DNA of 37,362 nucleotides from Gammaproteobacteria bacterium (GCA_028820325.1 JAPPJO010000065.1:1-37362); one strand, 5' to 3'. Counted from the stretch's first letter, positions 8,571 to 17,794 are shown. Notes: a model not told the origin generated them from the letters alone. Translations and numbers: made by a program.

Positions 8571-9061
8571 CCCTCAGATGGCGCGAATCCCGGCAAGAAA
8601 CCGTCTAAATTATTACAGGACTGCACGATCTGCCGTTCTTGCCGTGGGGCACCATACGGGTGCCTGTCGTCCTCGAATAGCGGGAAAACCGGGTCGAATG
8701 GCGGGAGTTTACCGGGACCGTTGACGCTGCCCTTCGCATGGGCCTTGTTCCGGCGGCATGGCACTCTGCACGGAGTCAGTTCGCAGCCAGGAGGCGGGTT
8801 TTCTCGAATGGTCGTCATGAGATCGCCGCCAGGGTATGGATGGTTTGTCGGACCATGACGATACGATGGTCTCACCCGCAATCCGGTCATCGCGGCACTC
8901 CTGTACCCCACTTCGCGCTAGGCTGTAGCGGCGAGTCGCATCCTGATTCGAGCGGGCCACCGGGGCGTTACGGAGGGCCTCGGCGTGCAGCATGCCGTCC
9001 ATGTTATCTTGCGGATGTTGCTTGGAATCCACCATCGGCACGGGGCAATGCGGGCTGACAG
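8571..9061. other. Gene-poor junction between tRNA fragment and methyltransferase
   Basis: I see no convincing gene in these 490 bases. A minus-strand frame starting MTTIRENPPPGC (ATG near 8820) stays open but reads through the tRNA fragment and has no recognisable family or strong ribosome site; it could be the remains of a gene cut at the integration point. The promoter of the downstream operon must lie here, but I cannot pick clear -35/-10 boxes. Confidence 0.4.
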
Positions 9062-11800
9062 ATGAATGCCGTAGAGATTGAAGAGGCCGTCTCCGCCCTC
9101 TCGGCAAGTCCTTTCGATCCGGCGGAGTTTCCCTTCGCCTTCTTGGAGGCCTTCGGAAACAAGAAGACGACCATTAAGCGGCTCCGCGCCGGCACCACCA
9201 ATCGATCCGACATCGGCGGGGTCCTCCAGCGAAGCCACATCCACATGAAAATCGCGCCGCCAGGCGAAACCCCCGCTGCGCTCGACGCCCTGAGGGCGAG
9301 TCCAGAAACCGCCCGAGCCAAGGCGAAGTTCGTCTTGGCGACGGATGGACGAGAGTTCCATGCCGAGGATCTGGAGAGCGGTGACATCGTCGTGTCCGAG
9401 TACGCCGACCTCCACGAGCATTTCGGTTTCTTCCTGCCACTGGCCGGAATCACTACCGTCAAGCAGATCCGCGAGAGTGCCTTCGACATCAAGGCAACGG
9501 GTCGACTGAATCGGCTCTATCTCGAGCTCCTGAAGGAGAATCCCGACTGGGAGGCTCCGAGTCGGCGTCATGAGATGAATCACTTCATGGCACGGCTCAT
9601 CTTCTGCTTCTTCGCTGAGGACACGGACATCTTCCCCGATCAAGCGTCGTTCACGGATACGCTCGCCCAAATGAGCGACCCTGACGGATCCAACACTCAC
9701 GACGTACTGGACGAACTCTTTCGTGCCATGAAAACCCCTGTTCGGGATCGAGCAGCGGCGCGCCCTCCCGGCTGGGCCGCGCGGTTCCCGTACGTCAACG
9801 GAGGACTCTTCTCGGACTCTACGGAGGCTCCGCGCTTCAGCCGGATCGCACGCTCCTACCTGCTGCACATCGGGAACCTCGATTGGACGAAGATCAACCC
9901 AGATATCTTCGGATCGATGATCCAGGCTGTCGCGGTCGAGGAAGAGCGTGGCAACTTGGGGATGCACTACACGAGCGTGCCGAATATTCTGAAGGTCCTG
10001 AACCCGCTCTTCCTCGACGATCTGCGCGAAAAGCTGGAAGCTGCCGGCGATAACGGTCGGAAGCTCTTGAGTCTTCGAAAACGAATGGCGCGGATCCGCG
10101 TGTTCGACCCTGCGTGCGGTTCCGGTAATTTCCTCGTGATCGCGTACAAGGAGATGCGGGCGATCGAGGCGGAAATCAACAGGCGCCGAGGGGAGAGCGA
10201 GCGCCGTTCCGCCATCCCAATCAGTAACTTCCGTGGAATCGAAATCGGTGACTTCTCGGCCGAAATCGCACGTCTTGCTCTCGTCATCGCCGAGTACCAG
10301 TGCAACGTGAACTACCTCGGACAGAAGGAAGCTGCGGCGGTGGTTCTGCCGCTCGACAAGGCGAACTGGATCACGTGCGCGAATGCCCTGCGGCTCGACT
10401 GGAGCCGGGTTTGTCCCCCCACAGGAACCGGGGTCAAACTCGTTTCCGACGACCTTTTCCACACTCCGCTCAACCAGGCCGAGATCGATTTTGAGAATGA
10501 AGGTGGGGAGACCTTTATCTGTGGGAATCCGCCTTATCTCGGGAGCCAAGGGCAGACTGCGCAGCAGAAGGCCGACCTCGAGAGCGTATTCGAGGGTCGG
10601 ACCAAGAGGTGGAAATCACTCGATTACGTTGCCGGCTGGTTCATGAAGGCAGCCGACTACGGCGCACAGACCCCAGCAGCATCGGCTTTCGTAGCTACGA
10701 ATTCGGTCTGTCAGGGACGCCAAGTGGCGACGCTCTGGCCGCTAGTCTCCGGGACCGGGCACAGTATCGCATTCGCTCACACCAGCTTCAAGTGGGCTAA
10801 TCTCGCGAGCCACAACGCCGGGGTGACGGTGGTGATTGTGGGGCTGTCAAACCGCCCCGGTTCGGTTCGTCGGCTGTATGCCGATGGAACCGACGGGGAG
10901 GCAACCGTCCGCACGACGGGGAACATCAGTCCCTACCTCGTGCCTGGTCCCGATGTCTTGGTGCGTCCCCGCAGGAAGCCGTTGGCGCAACTGCCCAAAA
11001 TGAGCTTTGGCAACATGCCTAACGACGACGGCAACCTCCTGCTGGATCGGCCCGACTCGGAGGAGGCGATTCGTCGTCATGGGGTGAATCTGCGCTTCAT
11101 TCGCTCGTTCGTGGGCTCTCAGGAGTTCATCCGTGGTTCGGAACGCAGATGCATCTGGGTCACCGATGAAGGACTCTCCGAGGCCACGGAAAACGAGTGG
11201 CTTGCTGCCCGCTTCGAAGCGGTTCGGGCGAAGCGGGCAGCCTCTGATCGAGAGACTACGAGGCAACTGGCCGACTCGCCACATCGATTTGGCGAGGTGA
11301 GGCAATCGGGCTCGGAGACCGCCATCGTCGTCCCCAGGCACTCCTCCGAGGGCCGACGGTATCTGCCTGTCGGGTACATCGCAGATGGTACGATAATTGG
11401 TGACTCTGCCGCTGCTATCTTCGATGCCCCTCTCTGGCATCTGGCACTCATTGCCTCTCGCCTCCATCTAGTCTGGATCGCCACTGTCTGTGGCAAGCTC
11501 GAAACGCGATACCGCTACTCGAACACGCTAGGCTGGAACACCTTCCCCGTACCGATGCTCACGGAGAACAACCGAAGGGATCTAACGGCTTGCGCCGAGA
11601 ACATTCTGTTGGCACGGGAGGCGCATTTCCCCGCAACAATCGCTGCTCTCTATGCTGCGGACAGCATGCCAGAGAATCTGCAGGCCGCTCACGAGCGAAA
11701 CGACGAAGTGCTGGAGCGCATCTACATCGGCCGGCGCTTCAGGAACGACTCCGAGCGGCTGGAGAAGCTGTTCGCGCTTTACACCAACATGGCCAACTGA
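9062..11800 (+). CDS. MmeI-like class I DNA adenine methyltransferase without visible nuclease motif
   Basis: The product is 912 residues. It has the MmeI-family order: N-terminal domain, helical connector (MNHFMARLIFCFFAEDTDIF), methyltransferase, target-recognition part and a C-terminal helical tail (ERNDEVLERIYIGRRFRND). SAM motif I is FDPACGSGNF at 348-357 and the amino-methyltransferase motif IV is NPPY at 489-492, predicting N6-adenine methylation. Authentic MmeI enzymes carry a D-x(n)-ExK nuclease centre (LIEMK-type) near residues 70-85; the equivalent region here reads RSHIHMKIAPPG and I find no such centre. The protein probably only marks DNA, leaving cutting to partners. A helicase gene follows after 20 bases and a GIY-YIG gene overlaps that, so this is the first gene of a three-gene operon. 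It has no strong Shine-Dalgarno; ATG 9062 follows an in-frame stop at 9056. Confidence 0.92.
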   Translation: MNAVEIEEAVSALSASPFDPAEFPFAFLEAFGNKKTTIKRLRAGTTNRSDIGGVLQRSHIHMKIAPPGETPAALDALRASPETARAKAKFVLATDGREFHAEDLESGDIVVSEYADLHEHFGFFLPLAGITTVKQIRESAFDIKATGRLNRLYLELLKENPDWEAPSRRHEMNHFMARLIFCFFAEDTDIFPDQASFTDTLAQMSDPDGSNTHDVLDELFRAMKTPVRDRAAARPPGWAARFPYVNGGLFSDSTEAPRFSRIARSYLLHIGNLDWTKINPDIFGSMIQAVAVEEERGNLGMHYTSVPNILKVLNPLFLDDLREKLEAAGDNGRKLLSLRKRMARIRVFDPACGSGNFLVIAYKEMRAIEAEINRRRGESERRSAIPISNFRGIEIGDFSAEIARLALVIAEYQCNVNYLGQKEAAAVVLPLDKANWITCANALRLDWSRVCPPTGTGVKLVSDDLFHTPLNQAEIDFENEGGETFICGNPPYLGSQGQTAQQKADLESVFEGRTKRWKSLDYVAGWFMKAADYGAQTPAASAFVATNSVCQGRQVATLWPLVSGTGHSIAFAHTSFKWANLASHNAGVTVVIVGLSNRPGSVRRLYADGTDGEATVRTTGNISPYLVPGPDVLVRPRRKPLAQLPKMSFGNMPNDDGNLLLDRPDSEEAIRRHGVNLRFIRSFVGSQEFIRGSERRCIWVTDEGLSEATENEWLAARFEAVRAKRAASDRETTRQLADSPHRFGEVRQSGSETAIVVPRHSSEGRRYLPVGYIADGTIIGDSAAAIFDAPLWHLALIASRLHLVWIATVCGKLETRYRYSNTLGWNTFPVPMLTENNRRDLTACAENILLAREAHFPATIAALYAADSMPENLQAAHERNDEVLERIYIGRRFRNDSERLEKLFALYTNMAN

Positions 11801-11820
11801 ACTCTCACGAAGCTATTCGA

Positions 11821-13890
11821 ATGACCACCACCAAGAGCATTCCATCCGTCTCCGTAAGCTACGCCCAGACTGGACGCACCACCCAGTCGAACGAGTTCGG
11901 CATGCGCCCCATGCAGGAACGGGCATGGGAGAAACGGGGAGAGCAGTATCTTCTGATCAAATCACCCCCGGCCTCAGGGAAGAGCCGGGCGTTGATGTTC
12001 ATCGCGCTCGACAAGCTTGCCAACCAGGGCCTACGCCAAGCGGTCATCGTCGTCCCCGAAAAGACCATCGGTGCAAGCTTCGCGGACGTGCCGCTCAGCC
12101 GCTTCGGTTTCTGGGCGGACTGGACCGTCCGGCCGAAGTGGAACCTATGCAGCGCGCCCGGAACGGACGGGGGCAGGGTCAAGTCGCTGAAGGCTTTTCT
12201 GGATGGTAACGACAAGGTGCTCGTCTGCACACACGCGACCTTCCGGTTTGCCATGGACCGGTTCGGCGTAGAGGCATTCGACAACCGGCTCATTGCGGTG
12301 GACGAGTTCCACCACGCCTCAGCAAATCCGGACAACAAGCTCGGCTTACACGTCGGGCAGCTCATGGCGCGGGACAAAGTTCACATCACGGCGATGACGG
12401 GGTCCTATTTCCGAGGCGATGCCGAGCCCGTACTGATGCCCGAGGACGAGGAACGGTTCCAAACCGTCACCTATACGTACTACGAGCAACTGAACGGCTA
12501 CGAGCATCTCAAGCGTCTTGACATCGGCTACTTCTTCTACACGGGGAACTACGCCGACGACATCCTGAGCGTCCTCGACCCGAACGAAAAGACGATCATC
12601 CATATCCCGAACGTCAACTCACGAGAGAGCACGAAGGACAAAATCCGCGAGGTCGAGCACATCCTCGAGGAACTGGGCGAGTGGCAGGGGGCGGATCCCG
12701 ATACGGGATTCCAACTGGTGGAGACCGCCGAGGGGCGGCTGCTCCGCATCGCGGACCTCGTCGACGATAACCCCGCACGCCGGGATCGCGTCGCCGCAGC
12801 ACTCCGGGATCCCCGGCAGAACGGCGACCGCGACCATGTGGACATCATCATCGCACTTGGGATGGCGAAGGAAGGCTTCGACTGGATCTGGTGCGATCAC
12901 GCGCTGACCGTCGGGTACCGGTCCAGCCTGACCGAGGTCGTGCAGATTATCGGTCGCGCTACCCGCGACGCCCCGGGGAAGGCCCGGGCTCGCTTTACGA
13001 ATCTGATCGCCGAACCGGATGCTTCGGAGGAGGCCGTCACCGAGGCCGTCAACGACACCCTCAAGGCGATCGCCGCGAGCCTCCTCATGGAGCAGGTGCT
13101 CGCGCCACGCTTCAACTTCACGGCGAAGACGGATGCGAGCAGGCCGGTCGAAGGGCTCGACTACGGCGACGAGGGATACGATCCAGACCGGTGCAATGTG
13201 GGGGTCAACGAAGAGAATGGGGAACTCACCATCGAGATCAAGGGGCTTGTTGAACCGAAGAGTGAGGCGGCAAAGCGCATCTGCGCGGAAGACCTCACTG
13301 AAGTGATCACGGCGTTCATGCAAGACAGGGTCGCGGTAGAACGCGGACTCCTCGACGAAGACCTCGTACCCGAGGAGCTGACGCAGGTGCGGATGGGTAA
13401 GATCGTCAAGGGGAAGTTCCCGGAACTCGACGAGGAAGACCAAGAAGCGGTGCGCGAGCACGCGATCGCAGCACTCAACCTGACACAGCAAGCGAAGCGA
13501 GCAACGGTGGAAGATGGCGAAGGCGACAAGGACGATGAATCTAGCAACAGCGCGAATACCGCCCTGATCGACGGCGTGCGGCGGTTCGTCATGGATGTTC
13601 GGGATCTCGACATCGACCTGATCGACCGGATCAATCCGTTCGGCGAGGCCTACGCGATCCTTGCGAAGGCGATGAACGAAGAGCGCCTCAAGCAGGTGGC
13701 CGCCGTGATCACGGCGAAGAAGGTACGGATCACGCCTGATGAGGCTCGGGACCTCGCGAGGCGCGCCCTCCGGTTCAAGCGTGAGCGCGGCCGCCTGCCT
13801 TCTATCACCGCGCCGGATCCCTGGGAGCAGCGCATGGCCGAGGGTGTGGCCTTTCTCGCCCGAATGGCGGCGGAGGCAGCCGGTGCCTAA
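11821..13890 (+). CDS. SF2 DEAD/DEAH-type helicase of a methyltransferase-linked defence operon
   Basis: The product is 689 residues starting MTTTKSIPSVSVSY. Motif I is PPASGKS (49-55), motif II DEFH (161-164), a TGS motif III (ITAMTGSYF), and motif VI QIIGRATR (375-382), so this is a superfamily-2 ATPase of the kind that translocates on double-stranded DNA in restriction systems. The C-terminal half (about residues 430-689) is acidic and helical with no nuclease motif I recognise. It starts 20 bases after the methyltransferase stop, and its own stop overlaps the GIY-YIG gene by eight bases, so the three are surely one transcript. The likely role is to scan or pump DNA after recognition of unmethylated sites. 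An upstream in-frame extension to 11590 lies inside the methyltransferase gene and is rejected. Confidence 0.9.
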   Translation: MTTTKSIPSVSVSYAQTGRTTQSNEFGMRPMQERAWEKRGEQYLLIKSPPASGKSRALMFIALDKLANQGLRQAVIVVPEKTIGASFADVPLSRFGFWADWTVRPKWNLCSAPGTDGGRVKSLKAFLDGNDKVLVCTHATFRFAMDRFGVEAFDNRLIAVDEFHHASANPDNKLGLHVGQLMARDKVHITAMTGSYFRGDAEPVLMPEDEERFQTVTYTYYEQLNGYEHLKRLDIGYFFYTGNYADDILSVLDPNEKTIIHIPNVNSRESTKDKIREVEHILEELGEWQGADPDTGFQLVETAEGRLLRIADLVDDNPARRDRVAAALRDPRQNGDRDHVDIIIALGMAKEGFDWIWCDHALTVGYRSSLTEVVQIIGRATRDAPGKARARFTNLIAEPDASEEAVTEAVNDTLKAIAASLLMEQVLAPRFNFTAKTDASRPVEGLDYGDEGYDPDRCNVGVNEENGELTIEIKGLVEPKSEAAKRICAEDLTEVITAFMQDRVAVERGLLDEDLVPEELTQVRMGKIVKGKFPELDEEDQEAVREHAIAALNLTQQAKRATVEDGEGDKDDESSNSANTALIDGVRRFVMDVRDLDIDLIDRINPFGEAYAILAKAMNEERLKQVAAVITAKKVRITPDEARDLARRALRFKRERGRLPSITAPDPWEQRMAEGVAFLARMAAEAAGA

Positions 13891-15067
13891 GGGGTTCACC
13901 GAGCAGGACGCGGCCTTGCTGGACGAGCTCGGTATCAAGGTCGGATCCAAGAAGACTCGTCCCCACACGCCCCGGGAAGAGCGGATCATTGCGGGCTTCG
14001 AGGAGATCCAGAGATTCGTGGATAGGCACGGTCGTACTCCAGCCCCTGGCGAGCACCTTGATGTCTTCGAACGAGTCTATGCAGTGCGGTTGGATCGGAT
14101 CCGCAAGAATCACGAATGCCGGAAGGTACTCGCACCGCTGGACCGGCAGGGGTTGCTGGGCAGTGGCGTCGAAGAGTCGACGGCGCTTCTGGATGTCGTA
14201 GATGACGACGCACTCCTAGCTGAGCTTGGCGTCCCAGCTAGGGAGTCCGACATCACCGAACTTCGCCACGTACGGTCGAGTGCCGAGAAGCGGGCAGCCG
14301 AAGAGATCGGGAATCGCACAAGATGCGACGATTTCGACCGGTTCCGACCCCTCTTCGAGCAGGTCCAGAAGGAGATCGACGCGGGCATTCGCGACACGCG
14401 GACCTTCGAACGGAAGGCGGAGATCGAGCCCGGCCGGTTCTTCATCGTGGGTGGGCAGAAGGCCTACGTGGCCAACATGGGACCGGTCTTCACCCAGCAG
14501 TACGGTGACAAGGACGCGCGCCTCCGCGTGATCTTCGACAACGGCACCGAAAGCAACCTGCTCCGGCGTTCCCTTCAGCGGGCGCTCCACAAGGATCCAG
14601 CGGGCCGCCGGATCACTGAACCAACGGCTGGACCGCTTTTCGCCGATCACGCCGCGGACGGCGACGAGGCGAGCGGCACGATCTACGTGCTGCGCAGCAA
14701 GTCGAATCTTCCATTCATCTCAGAACATCGCGACCTCGTCCATAAGATCGGCGTCACGAGCGGCAGGGTTCGGGAACGCATCGCGAGCGCACGGCTCCAA
14801 CCGACCTTCCTAATGGCGGATGTTGAGATCGTCGCCACCTACAAGCTCTACAACATCAACCGCGGCAAGCTGGAGAACATCATTCACCGCCTCTTCCACC
14901 CCGCACGTCTCGACATCGAGATCCAAGATCGCTTCGGTCACCCGGTATCCCCGCGCGAGTGGTTTCTTGTGCCCCTCGATGTCATCGACCAGGCCGTAGA
15001 GAGAATCAGAGAGGGCACCATCACACGATATGCCTATGACGCGAACGCCGCGTCGCTAGTCGGCTGA
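13883..15067 (+). CDS. GIY-YIG (T5orf172-type) nuclease, third gene of the operon
   Basis: The product is 394 residues with a GTG start at 13883, eight bases inside the helicase gene, preceded by GGAGG about eight bases upstream. Residues 1-90 contain a helical segment with TPREERIIAGFEEIQRFVDR, a pattern seen at the start of some GIY-YIG proteins of defence loci. The nuclease domain is C-terminal: GTIYVLRS at 265-272, HKIGVTSGRVRERI from 287, the VEIVATYKL strand, then NRGKLENIIHRLF with the catalytic Glu, and DRFGHPVSPREWFLVP. This is the T5orf172/MUG113 arrangement. In the operon context it is the probable DNA-cutting component, supplying the activity that the MmeI-like protein lacks. The role is inferred from gene order and domain content. 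Confidence 0.88.
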   Translation: MPKGFTEQDAALLDELGIKVGSKKTRPHTPREERIIAGFEEIQRFVDRHGRTPAPGEHLDVFERVYAVRLDRIRKNHECRKVLAPLDRQGLLGSGVEESTALLDVVDDDALLAELGVPARESDITELRHVRSSAEKRAAEEIGNRTRCDDFDRFRPLFEQVQKEIDAGIRDTRTFERKAEIEPGRFFIVGGQKAYVANMGPVFTQQYGDKDARLRVIFDNGTESNLLRRSLQRALHKDPAGRRITEPTAGPLFADHAADGDEASGTIYVLRSKSNLPFISEHRDLVHKIGVTSGRVRERIASARLQPTFLMADVEIVATYKLYNINRGKLENIIHRLFHPARLDIEIQDRFGHPVSPREWFLVPLDVIDQAVERIREGTITRYAYDANAASLVG

Positions 15068-15453
15068 GGGTGTTCCGATGCGAATCAAGAGCATGCGCCA
15101 GAGCAACCTACGATCCATTCACAGATCACGAGCCCATACCACCCATGCAGTCGCGAGTCGGGGCGCCAGCGAGTTCCACGCCACCGGTAAGCCAGACGCG
15201 GACTGGACAGCCGCGATGCGGCGCCGCCACGGCCCCCACGGACGTCCCGGTCCGGTCGTCTCGCCCCGTCCGTGGCGCGTCTCAGACAGTTTCAGGTTTT
15301 CGGCGGCCACTAGCAGAAGAGCCGGAAGGTGGGCGGCGGCCCTCCGGCTCCAGAAGCTGGTGCCGACCCCGAACTCCGAGGACTCGATTCGCGCGCCAGG
15401 TCGCCTGGTCGGCAAGAGCGACGCCCGGCCGGCTGGATCCTGAGGGGGAAGCA
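15068..15453. other. Non-coding spacer after the GIY-YIG gene
   Basis: No frame in these 386 bases looks like a real gene: the open frames are Arg/Ser/Pro-rich by-products of high GC, and the one that continues into the next gene has a better start at 15454. I see no strong terminator, so the next gene may share transcription with the operon. Confidence 0.4.
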
Positions 15454-16029
15454 ATGGCCTCGCTGAGAGCAAACCTGTCCGTGACCAACCGCCCCGCCCG
15501 ATTGGGGCGGGCGGGAACTGTGGTTGGAATAGTGCTAACCATCGTCGGACTTGCCGGAGTGCCGGGGGACCTGCGGACGTGGTGGGAATGGCTGCCCGGG
15601 ATCACCCACCTGCTTTTCAGCGACCTCCAGTACTTCGGCCTCGCGGCACTTGCGGTGGGGATCGGCTTGTGGATGTACGGCCGTCACTTGGAGGCGCGTA
15701 TCCTGCGGCAGGAACGGCAAGATCCCACTCCTGCGACCCCTACCCCACGCCCGCTCGAAACCGAGTTCGCCGAACTCGGTCCCTATTTCTATGAGTTACG
15801 GGGACGCTTCACCGATCCGACGCGCCAGTTGATCGGAGATCTCACCCAACTCCGCACGAGGCTGAGGTCGCAATTCCGAATTGACTTGCCTCCGGCGCCG
15901 GATGATGTCGATGACTGGGAGATGGACGATTGGTTCAAGTGCTTGGCGAAACTGGAGGGGTACGCCAAGGCGGGAGACCTAATGGGGGCTCGCGTGATGG
16001 CCAATGAACTGGGTGGAACCTGGTACTAG
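15454..16029 (+). CDS. Small two-TM protein with cytosolic helical domain, unknown
   Basis: The product is 191 residues. The start ATG 15454 is preceded by GAGGGGGAAGCA. It has two hydrophobic segments: about 20-36 (AGTVVGIVLTIVGLAGV) and 58-76 (LQYFGLAALAVGIGLWMYG), then a basic stretch, a Pro/Thr-rich linker (TPATPTPRP) and an ~85-residue soluble domain with many helices (TRQLIGDLTQLRTRLRSQF, WFKCLAKLEGYAKAGDLMGA). I do not recognise the family. It follows the methyltransferase/helicase/nuclease operon and precedes another unrecognised pair on the same strand, so it may belong to either or stand alone. A membrane anchor with a cytosolic sensor or partner-binding domain is a reasonable guess only. 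Confidence 0.7.
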   Translation: MASLRANLSVTNRPARLGRAGTVVGIVLTIVGLAGVPGDLRTWWEWLPGITHLLFSDLQYFGLAALAVGIGLWMYGRHLEARILRQERQDPTPATPTPRPLETEFAELGPYFYELRGRFTDPTRQLIGDLTQLRTRLRSQFRIDLPPAPDDVDDWEMDDWFKCLAKLEGYAKAGDLMGARVMANELGGTWY

Positions 16030-16116
16030 CCCCACCTCGCGGCCTCCGGGCCGACGGATAACAACAACGCGAACGCGAGAAGGAACACGACACTTGGGAG
16101 GAGTCAGAAATACACG

Positions 16117-17049
16117 ATGAGTCAACGAGAACGGCAGCCAACTCGAACGATCTCTTACCGGAGAGCAAGCTGGGCGCCAGGTCAGACGCGCACGCTCCAA
16201 ACCGTCTTGGAGCGACTACGGCAACAGATGCCCGACCTCAACGATACGATCGTCGAGCTTTCTCGTGGAGAAGCCAAGGTAAGGGATTGGACGGTGAAGA
16301 GAGGGGCTCTCTTCATTCACATTGTCGCATGGACACGAGGACAGGAGGCTTCGGTAGTACCTCATGGCGGGCAGCAGCTATCCCTCGTGCCATCGGGAAC
16401 CAATTGGGATTTTGCCACGCGAAGCGGCCTCATGATGATACGCGACAATCACTGCTTGCTCATGTCTGGCTTCAACATGCGTGCGTCATCGATGAACCTG
16501 TATCTTCGTACTCTTGTCCAAGACTCCATAGGCACGCGATTCGGCCTTTCCGAGAGTGACGCCGAGTTCACCATGCTACCTGTCGAGAACGTAAGCGCAC
16601 TGGACAAACTGTACCGGGACGGTGGCGTAAAGCGCATTGAATTCGACGTGATCGCGTACGCGCAAACTGCTGACGCGTTGCAAAGACCCAAGGGCATCAT
16701 GGCACGTGTGATACCGTTTATCGACGCGTTGCGAAAGGACGACAGCAGGAGGGAGATCGAGGAATTCGCCGAAATGAACGCCAAACTGGTTTTGTCTCCA
16801 GGCAGAGGTGGCTATCGGCGAAAATACGAAGTGTTGACCGATATAGCACGAAAGATCGCCGACGACGGCGACGAAGATTTCATGAGTTTTCGCGCCACAG
16901 ATGGAAGCAGGGTAAACGGCAGGGAGTTGGTGCTCTGCAAGACGGTCCGTGTGCGGGCGAGAGGAAACAGCCTAGATCACGAAGCTGGGTGGAACGAACT
17001 GTATCGGTACTTTATGGAACTAGACGCAGAGGGTGCGCTCGCGACATGA
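16117..17049 (+). CDS. Unrecognised soluble protein, first gene of a two-gene unit
   Basis: The product is 310 residues and shows no signal peptide or membrane segment. A GGGAGGAG ribosome site lies 13 bases before ATG 16117. The N-terminal half (RTISYRRASWAPGQTRTLQT through GALFIHIVAWTRGQEASVVP) looks like an alpha/beta domain; the C-terminal half is helical (RREIEEFAEMNAKL) with basic Arg-Gly turns (SPGRGGYRRKY). The general shape recalls uncharacterised defence-island proteins such as DUF6731 members, but I cannot confirm that by eye. Its stop overlaps the ATG of a four-TM membrane protein (ATGA at 17046-17049), so the two are translated together. GC is visibly lower than in the flanking core genes, which fits horizontal gain. 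A cytosolic effector or sensor with a membrane partner is inferred. Confidence 0.75.
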   Translation: MSQRERQPTRTISYRRASWAPGQTRTLQTVLERLRQQMPDLNDTIVELSRGEAKVRDWTVKRGALFIHIVAWTRGQEASVVPHGGQQLSLVPSGTNWDFATRSGLMMIRDNHCLLMSGFNMRASSMNLYLRTLVQDSIGTRFGLSESDAEFTMLPVENVSALDKLYRDGGVKRIEFDVIAYAQTADALQRPKGIMARVIPFIDALRKDDSRREIEEFAEMNAKLVLSPGRGGYRRKYEVLTDIARKIADDGDEDFMSFRATDGSRVNGRELVLCKTVRVRARGNSLDHEAGWNELYRYFMELDAEGALAT

Positions 17050-17594
17050 ACCAGCCTGTTTCCAAATCGCGGTTTGCCTTTGGCTCCTCTGGTGTTGTTG
17101 TGTTGGCGATTGTAATGATCTATGGTAGGCCACTCGCCAGTGGTAACATCCAAACCATGCAAATGATGGTGACCGCATTCTCGGTCATGACCGGCGTCCT
17201 GATGGCGCTCATCACGGTTTCAGGCGACCCGTCCCTGCTCTACCCGGGAAACGCGAGAATAGCCGAGAGACACGGAGAGCAAATGCAGGCCGCGTTGCGC
17301 AGGTACAAGTTGCTGTTCTACGCACACTTGGTTGCCATGACATCATCTCTCGTCACCGCGACGCTCGTTCATGTATGCCCGAAGGCGGTGCTCACACACT
17401 GGCTTGAACGTTGGACGTTTGGAATCGGGGCGGCGGCATTGTATTGGTCTTTTGGATTGCCAGCCGCCATGGCCAGAGCTCAATCGGAAAAGCTGGGAAA
17501 AGCCACGGATGCGCGAAGAAGAAAGGACAGGTACGTTCTGCCCGACGATCCTCCGTTCAACGAGGCGAACGAGGAGGACCCTGCAACCGAGTGA
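17046..17594 (+). CDS. Four-TM membrane protein coupled to the 16.1 kb gene
   Basis: The product is 182 residues. It has four hydrophobic stretches: about 11-27 (SGVVVLAIVMIYG), 38-58 (MQMMVTAFSVMTGVLMALITV), 87-108 (YKLLFYAHLVAMTSSLVTATLV) and 122-142 (WTFGIGAAALYWSFGLPAAM). A charged tail of about 40 residues follows (KLGKATDARRRKDRY, ending in acidic residues). The start ATG 17046 overlaps the stop of the preceding gene by four bases. I do not recognise a family. Small multi-pass proteins coupled to a cytosolic protein are common as membrane-disrupting or anchoring halves of phage-defence pairs, so such a role is plausible but unproven. Its 3' end faces the McrC gene. Confidence 0.75.
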   Translation: MNQPVSKSRFAFGSSGVVVLAIVMIYGRPLASGNIQTMQMMVTAFSVMTGVLMALITVSGDPSLLYPGNARIAERHGEQMQAALRRYKLLFYAHLVAMTSSLVTATLVHVCPKAVLTHWLERWTFGIGAAALYWSFGLPAAMARAQSEKLGKATDARRRKDRYVLPDDPPFNEANEEDPATE

Positions 17595-17794
17595 CGACCC
17601 AGTGGTAACGCTTCCTTCACTAGTCCCATTGTAGTGCTTGCGCTCCTCGGGCCTCCCTGCGCGAGGTGCCATGCGGACCCTGCGATATCCGTCGCGTTGG
17701 AGCCACCGGCACGCTGGCCCGCTCGTTTACTACCGAACTCCCCGGATGGAGTCTTTGTCGCCACACTCCGGGACGGGCAGGCTCCAACCCAACG

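Noticed and set aside
9062..15067. Assignment as DISARM or BREX
   Set aside because: DrmA/B/C, PglZ, BrxC and a phospholipase-D protein are absent; only a methyltransferase, a helicase and a GIY-YIG protein are present.
16117..17594. Assignment as Kiwa
   Set aside because: A membrane plus soluble pair fits superficially, but gene order and the sequence of the soluble protein do not let me recognise KwaB/DUF4868.
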